Shown here piece by piece: positions 14,236 to 19,783 of a DNA stretch of 19,783 nucleotides; position 1 is the first letter of the stretch, and every line of letters starts with the position of its first letter. This DNA comes from Streptomyces sp. WM4235 (GTDB lineage Bacteria; Actinomycetota; Actinomycetes; Streptomycetales; Streptomycetaceae): positions 1-19,783 of the forward strand of contig NZ_LGDE01000471.1 in the NCBI RefSeq assembly GCF_001279725.1, read 5' to 3'. Made by a program: the position numbers and the translations under genes. Under the pieces are notes generated by a model, which was given only the letters and a program-made list of their open reading frames with translations, was not told where the DNA came from and searched no databases.

Positions 14236-14805
14236 CTATGCCGTGCGACGGCATCCGGCGAGGAGGGTCGCGACCATGTGCTTGGCGTCGCCCTGGTCGT
14301 AGTCGGGGCCGGTGATGGAGAGGTTTCCGATGGCGCGCATGAGCGTGTAGGCGGTGATGCCGGGGTTGAGTTCGTCGGCGGCGGCGCAGGCGTCGAGCAG
14401 CGTCGCGCAGGCCGGGACCAGGGTGTCGAGCATGAGGGCGTGGAGGTTCTCCAGCCCCGGATCGCCGGACCCCAGGGCGGCACCGAGGCCGTGCTTGGTC
14501 ACCAGGAACTCCACGAACGCGTCCGCCCAGCAGGTCAGGGCGGTGAACGGGGAGGCCGATTCCTTCAGGAGCTGCGGCGCGAGTGCGGTGCAGGTGTCGA
14601 TCTGGTGCCGGTAGACGGCTGTGACGAGGTCCGCCCGGGTCGGAAAGTTTCGGTAGATCGTGCCGACGCCGACGCCGGCACGTTCGGCGATGTCGCGGAT
14701 GGGGGCCTGGACTCCCTGGTCCACGAAGACCGCCGCCGCGGCCGCCAGCACGGCGCCGCGGGTGCGTTGGGCCTGCGCTTGGCGCACTCCGACAGATTCC
14801 GGCAC
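14236..14805 (-). CDS. TetR-family repressor, divergent from an alpha/beta hydrolase
   Basis: The 189-residue protein has the TetR helix-turn-helix at about 12-58: RGAVLAAAAAVFVDQGVQAP, then IRDIAERAGVGVGTIYRNFP. A variable ligand-binding C-terminal domain (about 70-189) follows. The GTG start at 14805 has an AGGGAG ribosome-binding site 6 nt upstream. Two near-identical 17-bp palindromes lie just upstream, in the divergent promoter region, as expected for an autoregulated repressor that also controls the hydrolase at 14909. The C-terminal stop lies 18 bp from a transposase remnant. The inducer cannot be read from sequence, but a compound handled by the hydrolase is a reasonable guess. Confidence 0.93.
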   Translation of the reverse strand: MPESVGVRQAQAQRTRGAVLAAAAAVFVDQGVQAPIRDIAERAGVGVGTIYRNFPTRADLVTAVYRHQIDTCTALAPQLLKESASPFTALTCWADAFVEFLVTKHGLGAALGSGDPGLENLHALMLDTLVPACATLLDACAAADELNPGITAYTLMRAIGNLSITGPDYDQGDAKHMVATLLAGCRRTA

Positions 14806-14816
14806 GAGATTCTCCC

Positions 14817-14846
14817 TTTACTCGCGGAACACTGTTCCGCTACTTT
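14817..14846 (+). promoter_or_regulatory. Promoter of the alpha/beta hydrolase gene
   Basis: TTTACT (14817-14822) and TACTTT (14841-14846) are spaced by 18 nt and fit -35 and -10 boxes. The first operator palindrome fills the spacer, so repressor binding would exclude RNA polymerase. Confidence 0.55.
14824..14840. promoter_or_regulatory. TetR operator 1
   Basis: GCGGAACACTGTTCCGC is a perfect palindrome about a central base. It stands between divergent tetR and hydrolase genes, 19 nt from the tetR start. Confidence 0.8.
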
Positions 14847-14871
14847 GGCGGAACGCCGCTCCGCCAAAGTA
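14841..14871. promoter_or_regulatory. TetR operator 2 within a larger inverted repeat
   Basis: GCGGAACGCCGCTCCGC (14848-14864) repeats the outer bases of operator 1 with its centre 24 bp away. It is nested in 12-bp perfect arms TACTTTGGCGGA (14841-14852) and TCCGCCAAAGTA (14860-14871). Both outer arms contain a TACTTT box, one on each strand. Confidence 0.75.
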
Positions 14872-14908
14872 TGGCAGGGCGCCCCCATGGAGAAGGCACA
14901 GGTCCCCC

Positions 14909-15820
14909 ATGTCCACCCACCACCTCGACCAGCGGATCGTCGCGGTCAAGCCCATCACCGTTCCCGCGCCCGGCCGCAGCGTCGACCTCCAGGTGAAGGT
15001 CACCGCCCCGTCGTCAGGCCGGAACCTTCCCGTCATCGTGTTCTCCCACGGCAACGCATGGTCCATGGACGGATACGAACCCCTCGTCGACCGGTGGGCA
15101 GCCGCCGGATTCATCGTCGTGCAACCCACCCACCTGGACTCCCGCCGCAACGGCATCACGTGGGAGGACCCGCGCTTCGCCTCCGTCTGGCGCGTCCGGA
15201 TCGCCGACCTCCACGCGGTTCTCGACGGCCTCGGCGACATCCTTCTCCAGGCGGGCGATCCGGGGACCCGCGCCGACCGGGACCGCGTCGCGGTCGTCGG
15301 CCACTCCTGGGGCGCCCAGACCGCCGGCGCGCTCCTCGGCGCGCGCGTGCTCGACGCCGACGGGATTCCAGGAGAGGACTTCTCCCACTCCGCGGTCTCG
15401 GCCGGTGCGCTGATCGCCGCGACCGGTACGGGCGACACCCTCACCCCGTTCGCCGCCGAACACCTTCCGTTCATGAGGCCGGACTACTCCACCATGACCC
15501 CTCCGGTCCTGGTCGTCGCGGGCGGCAGGGACCAGTCTCAGCTCTCCACCCGGGGGCCCGCGTGGTTCACCGACGCCTATCACCTCAGCCCGGCCCCGAA
15601 GAGCCTGCTCGCCATCGCCGAGGGCGAGCACACCCTGGGCGGCCTGGCCGGCGAGAGGGTCGCCGAGACCACCGACGAGGACCCCGCCCGCGTCACCCTC
15701 GTCGCCGACGCGATCTCCGCCTACCTCCACGACGCCTTCAAGCTCGACAACGCCGCGTGGACCGCCCTCGAGAACGCCGCCGCGGCCGGCGACGGCACGT
15801 GGAGCATCACCGGCAAGTGA
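14909..15820 (+). CDS. Alpha/beta hydrolase
   Basis: The 303-residue cytoplasmic protein has all alpha/beta hydrolase landmarks. The oxyanion-hole segment is VIVFSHGNAW (about 42-51). The nucleophile elbow is GHSWGAQT with Ser133. The acid is probably Asp208 in VVAGGRDQS and the base His241 in AEGEHTLGG. The pattern resembles chlorophyllase/dienelactone-hydrolase-like esterases, but the substrate is unknown. The ATG at 14909 is preceded by GGAGAAGG at 12-13 nt, a rather long spacing; an ATG at 14887 is out of frame. Divergent from tetR, with an operator inside its promoter, so probably repressed until an inducer arrives. Beyond its stop lies a remnant of another gene. Confidence 0.92.
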   Translation: MSTHHLDQRIVAVKPITVPAPGRSVDLQVKVTAPSSGRNLPVIVFSHGNAWSMDGYEPLVDRWAAAGFIVVQPTHLDSRRNGITWEDPRFASVWRVRIADLHAVLDGLGDILLQAGDPGTRADRDRVAVVGHSWGAQTAGALLGARVLDADGIPGEDFSHSAVSAGALIAATGTGDTLTPFAAEHLPFMRPDYSTMTPPVLVVAGGRDQSQLSTRGPAWFTDAYHLSPAPKSLLAIAEGEHTLGGLAGERVAETTDEDPARVTLVADAISAYLHDAFKLDNAAWTALENAAAAGDGTWSITGK

Positions 15821-16214
15821 ACCCGGCCAGACCGTGCTCTCCCGGGTGCGCCGAGGCAGGGTCCGCCCGACGAGCCGGCCGGGAGTCTCGCGAGCCGGGC
15901 CGTCGGTTTCGGATCCAGTGCTGTGGCCGAAATCGTTCACCGTGTCACGGCACTGGCCGAGCAGGCCTCGGTGATCTGACGGGTGGTCCGGGCCGCGATC
16001 CGGGGGTTGGCGTGGGCATGGGCGGTGTGCGCGTTCAGGCCGGTGGCGAGTGCCCAACCGCGGCCCCGCAGCCAGGTGGCGTCGTCGACGTCGAGCGCCG
16101 TACGGAACACGGCTCGGCTCCGTGCCGACATCGCGGGGCGACAGCGATCAGGACACCGCCCCCCGGACGCCCCTGTCCACCCGCCAATCGGCGTCGCCGC
16201 CGGGTGTCTCCCTG
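15821..16214. other. Gene-free stretch holding a phosphotransferase remnant
   Basis: Between the hydrolase stops at 15820 and 16215 there is no intact gene. Positions 15937-16131 hold a phosphotransferase 3' end. In 15821-15936 and 16132-16214 I see neither a coding frame nor a convincing terminator. Confidence 0.7.
15937..16131 (-). pseudogene. 3' remnant of an aminoglycoside phosphotransferase-family gene
   Basis: On the minus strand, 64 codons ending in TGA read SRAVFRTALDVDDATWLRGR, then GWALATGLNAHTAHAHANPR and IAARTTRQITEA. This matches the C-terminal helices of streptomycete APH/choline-kinase-type phosphotransferases, where FR-x-AL-x-VDD-x-TW-x-RGRGWAL and the NPR-x-A segment are conserved. 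The catalytic N-terminal and central parts (HGD, DFD motifs) are absent: upstream sequence in this frame shows no related motif before the next gene. The piece cannot make an active enzyme and is best explained as a leftover from a deletion or exchange. Confidence 0.72.
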
Positions 16215-17159
16215 TCAGCCGTCGGTGTCGAGTACTTCCCGCAGGGTCCGGGCGAACTCCTCCGGGGCGCCGTGCTGACCGTACTCGCCGCCCAGGAATC
16301 CACCGTGGTCGCCGGGGAACAGCGCCGGCAGGGTTCCCAGGCCGGCGGCGGTCGCCGCCGCGGCGCGTGCGGGGAACTGGTCCCCGGACTCCTTGCCCGC
16401 CGCCACCACGATGCGCGTGGGAGCGGCGCGCAGCGCGGTGAAGTCGGGGCGGTGGGAGGTGCAACCGCGCATGTTCTGGCCCAGCAGGGGGTCCTCGCGG
16501 GAGCCGTCGTCCTCGGTCGGCAGCCCGAAGTCGGCCGGGGAGGGCGCCGGCCGTTCGGTCCAGTCGGCGGGGAAGGGGCCCTGGTGGGAGACCAGTACGA
16601 AGAACTTCGCCATCGCGGGGCCCGTTCCCTCGCGCAGGTAGGTCCGGTGGATGTCCTCGCAGGCGGCGAGCGCCGCTTCCCGATCCGGGAGCACCTGGGC
16701 CATCGGGGGCTCGTGCGCCACGAGGGTGCGTACGAGGTCGCCGTGCCGTTCGACAAGGGTCAGCGCGTTGACCGCTCCGCCGCTGCTCGCGAACACGTCC
16801 ACCGCCCCGACGCCGAGGGCCTCGATCACCCTGCGCAGGTCGTCGGCGTGCTCCTCGGGCCGCGTTTGCGCGACCCCGTCGGTGCGCGCGCTGCGGCCCA
16901 CGCCCCGGGGGTCGTAGGTGACCACGGTCCGGTCGGTGAAGTGCGAGGCCAGGGTCCGGAATCCGTCGGCGCCCATCGGGGACCCCACCAGCAGCAGCGC
17001 ACGCGGCTCCCCGCCCGTGCCCGTGCCCGTGCTCGCGCTCCCCTTCCCGTTGATGTTCCCGTTGTCGTTCCCGTTGTCGTTCCTGTTGGTGGGCCGTCGA
17101 ACGTCGAAGCCGAGGGTGGCGCCGGTCGCGTCGATCGTCCTGGTCTCAAGGTCGGTCAT
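16215..17159 (-). CDS. Alpha/beta hydrolase with an Asn/Gly repeat insert
   Basis: The 314-residue protein starts at an ATG with an AGGAG site 7 nt away. Alpha/beta hydrolase motifs follow in order: LLLVGSPMGADGF (about 56-67); YDPRGVGRS (82-90); nucleophile elbow FASSGG with Ser126; and His285 in FPGDHGGFLGG. The elbow reads A-S-S-G-G, so its first glycine is replaced by alanine; this is tolerated in some members. Residues about 25-50 (NRNDNGNDNGNINGKGSAST, then GTGTGG) form a polar low-complexity insert between the first strands, encoded by 12-bp tandem repeats. It lies 58 bp downstream of the membrane-anchored hydrolase gene on the same strand, probably as the second gene of a TetR-controlled operon. 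Confidence 0.9.
   Translation of the reverse strand: MTDLETRTIDATGATLGFDVRRPTNRNDNGNDNGNINGKGSASTGTGTGGEPRALLLVGSPMGADGFRTLASHFTDRTVVTYDPRGVGRSARTDGVAQTRPEEHADDLRRVIEALGVGAVDVFASSGGAVNALTLVERHGDLVRTLVAHEPPMAQVLPDREAALAACEDIHRTYLREGTGPAMAKFFVLVSHQGPFPADWTERPAPSPADFGLPTEDDGSREDPLLGQNMRGCTSHRPDFTALRAAPTRIVVAAGKESGDQFPARAAAATAAGLGTLPALFPGDHGGFLGGEYGQHGAPEEFARTLREVLDTDG
17043..17090. repeat. Four 12-bp tandem repeats in the second hydrolase gene
   Basis: Two exact copies of GTTCCCGTTGTC (17055-17078) are flanked by one diverged copy on each side (17043-17054 and 17079-17090). They encode the NDNG-type repeats near the N-terminus and keep the frame. Hexamers of the form CCCGTG continue the low-complexity stretch at 17017-17034. 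Confidence 0.92.
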
Positions 17160-17217
17160 GTCCGTCTCCTGCCGTGCGGGGATCGTCGAGGAAGAAGACC
17201 GCCGGCGCCGCGCAAAC

Positions 17218-18594
17218 TCATCGGTCTCCCGCGAAGTCGCGGAGGAAGTCGGGGATGTCGTCACGTGTCGGGTGGTTCGGCAGGGGTGCCGGTTCGTCCT
17301 GGAGGAAGGCGTCGATGACGGCGGCGGCCCGTTGGTCGTTGTCGTCGAGGCCGTTCCACATGTGGTGGCCGACGCCGGGCATGTACTGGGTGCGCCGGAT
17401 GCCGGGGGTGTCGGCGAGGATCGCGGTCGCCCACTCGCGGAGCTGCGAGGAGCATTCGGCGATCATCAGCATCGCGGGCGTCCGGGAGCCCCTCAGCCGC
17501 GGGGCGATGGAGGGCGAGTCCTTGATCGTCTGCTGGACGCGGAGGCTCGCGGCGGGGCTGAAGGAGAAGGTGCGCGCGGTGTCCTCCTCGGGGATGCGGT
17601 GCGCGTCGCGGGCGCAGTAGGCGGAGGCGGTGTCACTGCCGAGGTCGGCGGCGGTGAACGCGTTGACGCCCTCGGCCTGGCCCACCAGGGCGCTGTCGGG
17701 GTCGAGGAGTCCGAGCCGCATCAGTGCGAAAGCGGTCGCGTAGCGCGGAACGTGCGTCGAGCGTGGTCCGGCCACGGGCGGTGCGGTGTCGCGCGCGGAC
17801 GGCCGGCCCCGGTGCCCGGTGAGGCGGGCGGTGGGGCCGTCCATCGGGCCGGGCTCGGCGATGACGGCCCGGTGGACGCGCGGGGCGACGTTCGGGTCGG
17901 CCAGGGCGCGGGTGAGTACGACCGCGCCCGAGGAGAATCCCAGGACGTCGACGCCGCCCTTGTCCAGCCGGCCGATGAAGGCGTCGAGGTCGCGGACCGA
18001 CCTGGAGATCGTGTACTGGTCCATGGGGAGCAGATCGCTCCGTCCGCCGCCTGCCTGCTCGTAGGCGTACACGTCGTAGCCCTGGCGGGCCAGCAGTCGC
18101 AGGAACCGGTGGTCGAGCGTGGAGATGCCGCGCACGGGTCCGCCGTGGAGGTACACGAGCGGTACGGGGTGCGCGGCGGCGGAGCTCGCGGGCGGGTGGT
18201 GGTAGACCGCGACCCGACTGCCCGTGCTCAGCGTCCAGTGCTGCGCGGTCACGAACGGAAGCGCCGCCGGTACGCGTCGCGCCGTGGGAACGGTCGGGAC
18301 GCAGACGGAGGCCGTCAGCACGGCCGCGACGACCACGGGCAGGAACGGTACCCACCGGGCCCGCCGGGCGCGGCGCCGGCGACCGCGCCACAAAGCGGCG
18401 GCGACCGCGACGGCCAGGGTGGCCGACCACGCGACGAGCCCCGAGCCCGCCCCGTCCGTGAGGACGATCAGCGCCAGGAAGACGACCACCAGTGCCACGA
18501 CGGCGGCCGCTGCCGCGAGCACGCGACGGGCGACGCGGACGGCCGTGCGTAACGCGGTGGGGCGGGGGGCGGGGTGCGGGTCGGGCGATGGCAT
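17218..18594 (-). CDS. Membrane-anchored alpha/beta hydrolase (proline iminopeptidase-like)
   Basis: The 458-residue protein starts MPSPDPHPAPRPTAL at the ATG at 18594. Three hydrophobic segments (about 25-45, 52-69 and 81-102), separated by a strongly basic stretch (WRGRRRRARRARW), anchor it; the catalytic domain follows. The oxyanion motif is LVYLHGGPVRG (147-156). The nucleophile elbow is GFSSG with Ser221. The catalytic His is in PGVGHHMWNG (about 410). HGGP plus YEQAGGGRS is typical of proline iminopeptidase-like S33 hydrolases. With three segments, the catalytic part is probably outside if the N-terminus is inside; this is an inference. It is divergent from the TetR gene at 18684, with a palindrome in the 89-bp gap, and is followed by a second hydrolase gene, so the two are likely one regulated operon. 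Confidence 0.9.
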   Translation of the reverse strand: MPSPDPHPAPRPTALRTAVRVARRVLAAAAAVVALVVVFLALIVLTDGAGSGLVAWSATLAVAVAAALWRGRRRRARRARWVPFLPVVVAAVLTASVCVPTVPTARRVPAALPFVTAQHWTLSTGSRVAVYHHPPASSAAAHPVPLVYLHGGPVRGISTLDHRFLRLLARQGYDVYAYEQAGGGRSDLLPMDQYTISRSVRDLDAFIGRLDKGGVDVLGFSSGAVVLTRALADPNVAPRVHRAVIAEPGPMDGPTARLTGHRGRPSARDTAPPVAGPRSTHVPRYATAFALMRLGLLDPDSALVGQAEGVNAFTAADLGSDTASAYCARDAHRIPEEDTARTFSFSPAASLRVQQTIKDSPSIAPRLRGSRTPAMLMIAECSSQLREWATAILADTPGIRRTQYMPGVGHHMWNGLDDNDQRAAAVIDAFLQDEPAPLPNHPTRDDIPDFLRDFAGDR

Positions 18595-18631
18595 GGGTGT
18601 CCCCCGGGAGGTTCGGAATGACGTCGAAAGA

Positions 18632-18660
18632 GTTTCAGAACGTCGTTTCAAAACGATGTT
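18632..18660. promoter_or_regulatory. TetR operator between divergent hydrolase and regulator genes
   Basis: Arms AACGTCGTTT (18639-18648) and AAACGATGTT (18651-18660) match at 9 of 10 positions around the bases CA. A related element GTTTCAGAACG (18632-18642) repeats as GTTTCAAAACG (18645-18655) with a 13-bp step, suggesting two overlapping sites. The block is much richer in A/T than its surroundings and reaches over the -35 region of the regulator's own promoter. Confidence 0.75.
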
Positions 18661-18671
18661 ATCAGCGCCGG

Positions 18672-18677
18672 TAGGCT
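18672..18677 (+). promoter_or_regulatory. -10 box of a leaderless promoter for the TetR gene
   Basis: TAGGCT is a near-ideal streptomycete -10 box and is followed by 6 nt and then the GTG at 18684. There is no Shine-Dalgarno sequence, so a leaderless mRNA is predicted. TTCAAA at 18647-18652, inside the palindrome, is a possible -35 with a long 19-nt spacer. Confidence 0.6.
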
Positions 18678-18683
18678 GACCCC

Positions 18684-19301
18684 GTGGGTAGGCCGAGAAC
18701 GAATGACGCCGCGGTCAAAGAGCGGCTTGTGGCATGCGCGACCGAGATGTTCGCCACCCGGCCGCGGGAGTCGGTCACGGTGCGCGCCCTGGCCGCCGCC
18801 GCCGGGACGTCGACGGCAGCGGTGTACACGCTGTTCGACGGCAAGGACGCGCTGGTCGGCGAGGTGCGCGACCGGGCGGTCGGCGGCCTGTTCCGGGACC
18901 TGTCGGCGGTACCGACCTCCGACGACGTCCTCGCCGACCTCTACGCCCTGGCCGCCGCGTACCGCCGCTGGGGCGCCGAACACCGCCACCTGTACACGGT
19001 CTTGTTCGGCGGCGCGCAGTCCTTCGACCCGTCGGGGGCGATCGGCACCCGCGACCCCGTCCGGCCGCTGGTCGCCGCGATCGACCGCGCGGTGGCGGAC
19101 TCCGTCCTCGACGGCGAGGCGCCCCTGATCGCCGTCTCGCTGTGGGTGACCCTGCACGGGCTCGTCACGCTCGAACTCGCCGGAGCCCTCGATGCCGCCA
19201 CGGCCGAGAGCGCCTTCGCGTCGACGGTGCGGGCGGCGCTGCGCGGCTGGGCGACCCCCGAGGTGTTCGGCCGGCTCCGGCGTGGCGACGCCGCGCGGTG
19301 A
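18684..19301 (+). CDS. TetR/AcrR-family transcriptional regulator
   Basis: The 205-residue protein begins MGRPRTNDAAVKERLVACAT, the usual TetR opening with a basic GRPR arm. Helix-turn-helix residues about 28-58 (SVTVRALAAAAGTSTAAVYT, then LFDGKDALVGE) are followed by a WHG-type C-terminal domain (LADLYALAAAYRRWGAEHRH, then LYTVLFGG), as in TetR_C_13/33-like regulators. It would bind the palindrome just upstream, repressing itself and the divergent hydrolase operon. The GTG start is set by the leaderless promoter and by homology beginning at once. The ligand is unknown. It is not similar to the other TetR in this window beyond the DNA-binding fold. Confidence 0.93.
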   Translation: MGRPRTNDAAVKERLVACATEMFATRPRESVTVRALAAAAGTSTAAVYTLFDGKDALVGEVRDRAVGGLFRDLSAVPTSDDVLADLYALAAAYRRWGAEHRHLYTVLFGGAQSFDPSGAIGTRDPVRPLVAAIDRAVADSVLDGEAPLIAVSLWVTLHGLVTLELAGALDAATAESAFASTVRAALRGWATPEVFGRLRRGDAAR

Positions 19302-19328
19302 GGCCGGTCGACGGCACGGCGGCCCGGA

Positions 19329-19367
19329 TCCGGGTCGGGCTCCGGGTCCGGTGTCCGGGTCCGGGTC
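19329..19367. repeat. Four TCCGGGTC motifs upstream of the last gene
   Basis: TCCGGGTC occurs at 19329, 19341, 19354 and 19360, the last two overlapping by two bases. The array ends 35 nt before the ATG at 19403, within the expected promoter region, and after the TetR stop. Confidence 0.7.
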
Positions 19368-19402
19368 TCACATACGACGATGCGAGAAGCGAGGAAGAGT
19401 CG

Positions 19403-19774
19403 ATGACGTTCAAGGAGGGCCGGCGCGTGAAGCTGGCCGCGGACACCAGGCTGACGGATTCCATCGAGGTGTCGGGGCTCGTCGTCGGGTTCCTGTCCCT
19501 GGCGGCGGGCACCGAGGGGACCGTCGAACGGGTGGTCGAACACCGGGAGGAGAGCGAGGGTGTCCGCGAGTACGAGCGGCTCAAGTCGCTGCTCGACTCC
19601 TTCGGCGGCCAGATGCCCGCGGCGAGCAGGAAGCAGCTCGAAGAGAAGGTCGGCTCCCTGGAGCCCGAGTGGGTCGCCTTCCAGGAACGGGGTCCCCGGG
19701 TGACGGTGCGCGTCCGCTTCGACAACGGATTCATCCTCGACGAGGCGGACGCGGCCGTCTTCACTCCTGCCTGA
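19403..19774 (+). CDS. Small protein of unknown function
   Basis: The 123-residue protein starts at an ATG with a GAGGAAGAG ribosome-binding site. It is acidic and soluble, without signal peptide or membrane segment. The first part (FKEGRRVKLAADTRL, then EVSGLVVGFLSLAAGTEGTV) and the last part (PRVTVRVRFDNGFILDEADA) look like strands of an SH3-like small barrel. They are separated by a helical, charged middle (REYERLKSLLDSFGGQM). SH3-like barrels of this sort occur in streptomycete proteins of unknown role; I cannot name the family. It may be transcribed on its own, since 101 bp with a repeat array separate it from the TetR gene, though read-through is possible. Confidence 0.82.
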   Translation: MTFKEGRRVKLAADTRLTDSIEVSGLVVGFLSLAAGTEGTVERVVEHREESEGVREYERLKSLLDSFGGQMPAASRKQLEEKVGSLEPEWVAFQERGPRVTVRVRFDNGFILDEADAAVFTPA

Positions 19775-19783
19775 GCCGCGGCG

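Overview
The window looks like chromosomal DNA of a Streptomyces-type actinomycete. G+C is very high, well over 70% by eye. Coding frames have almost only G or C at third positions, GTG starts are common, and the families are typical of the group: XRE-cupin, TetR and large LuxR (LAL) regulators, a SWIM/DUF6493-type pair and an actinobacterial sortase. I find no rRNA, tRNA, CRISPR array, prophage, or biosynthetic core enzyme (PKS, NRPS or terpene synthase).

Layout. 1-1724: the proline-rich start of a gene running off the left edge, an XRE-cupin regulator (both leftward), then a rightward protein of unknown family that ends at a strong hairpin. 1725-5779: a leftward two-gene operon in which a SWIM zinc-finger protein overlaps a large DUF6493-like protein by the four bases ATGA. 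5935-9653: mostly rightward small enzymes, namely a pyridoxamine-phosphate-oxidase-like flavoprotein, a methyltransferase, a frameshifted dihydrofolate-reductase-like (RibD C-terminal) gene and a GNAT acetyltransferase, with one leftward small membrane-anchored protein among them. 9648-14060: leftward genes for a LAL-type LuxR regulator, a class E-like sortase and a YdhR-like monooxygenase. 14146-16131: a divergent TetR / alpha-beta hydrolase pair with two matching operators between them, flanked by a dead IS5-type transposase start on one side and a dead aminoglycoside-phosphotransferase 3' end on the other. 16215-19301: a second TetR module, divergent from two consecutive leftward alpha/beta hydrolase genes, the first of them membrane-anchored, with a 22-bp palindrome in the intergenic region. 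19403-19774: a small protein of unknown function.

How the genes work together. Two independent TetR-hydrolase switches lie 2-4 kb apart; each has a readable operator in its divergent promoter region, which suggests induction by small molecules, with esters or other hydrolysable compounds possible but unproven. Two gene remnants show that 14.1-16.2 kb has been rearranged. The least expected overall feature is the number of short tandem repeats. Those inside genes have periods of 9, 12, 15 or 21 bp and keep the frame. Those in intergenic promoter regions have periods such as 7, 8, 10 and 13 bp, and the 8-bp array is a candidate phase- or level-variable element. Four genes have a TAnnnT box 6-7 nt before the start codon, which predicts leaderless mRNAs.

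All family calls come from reading motifs; no database search was possible.
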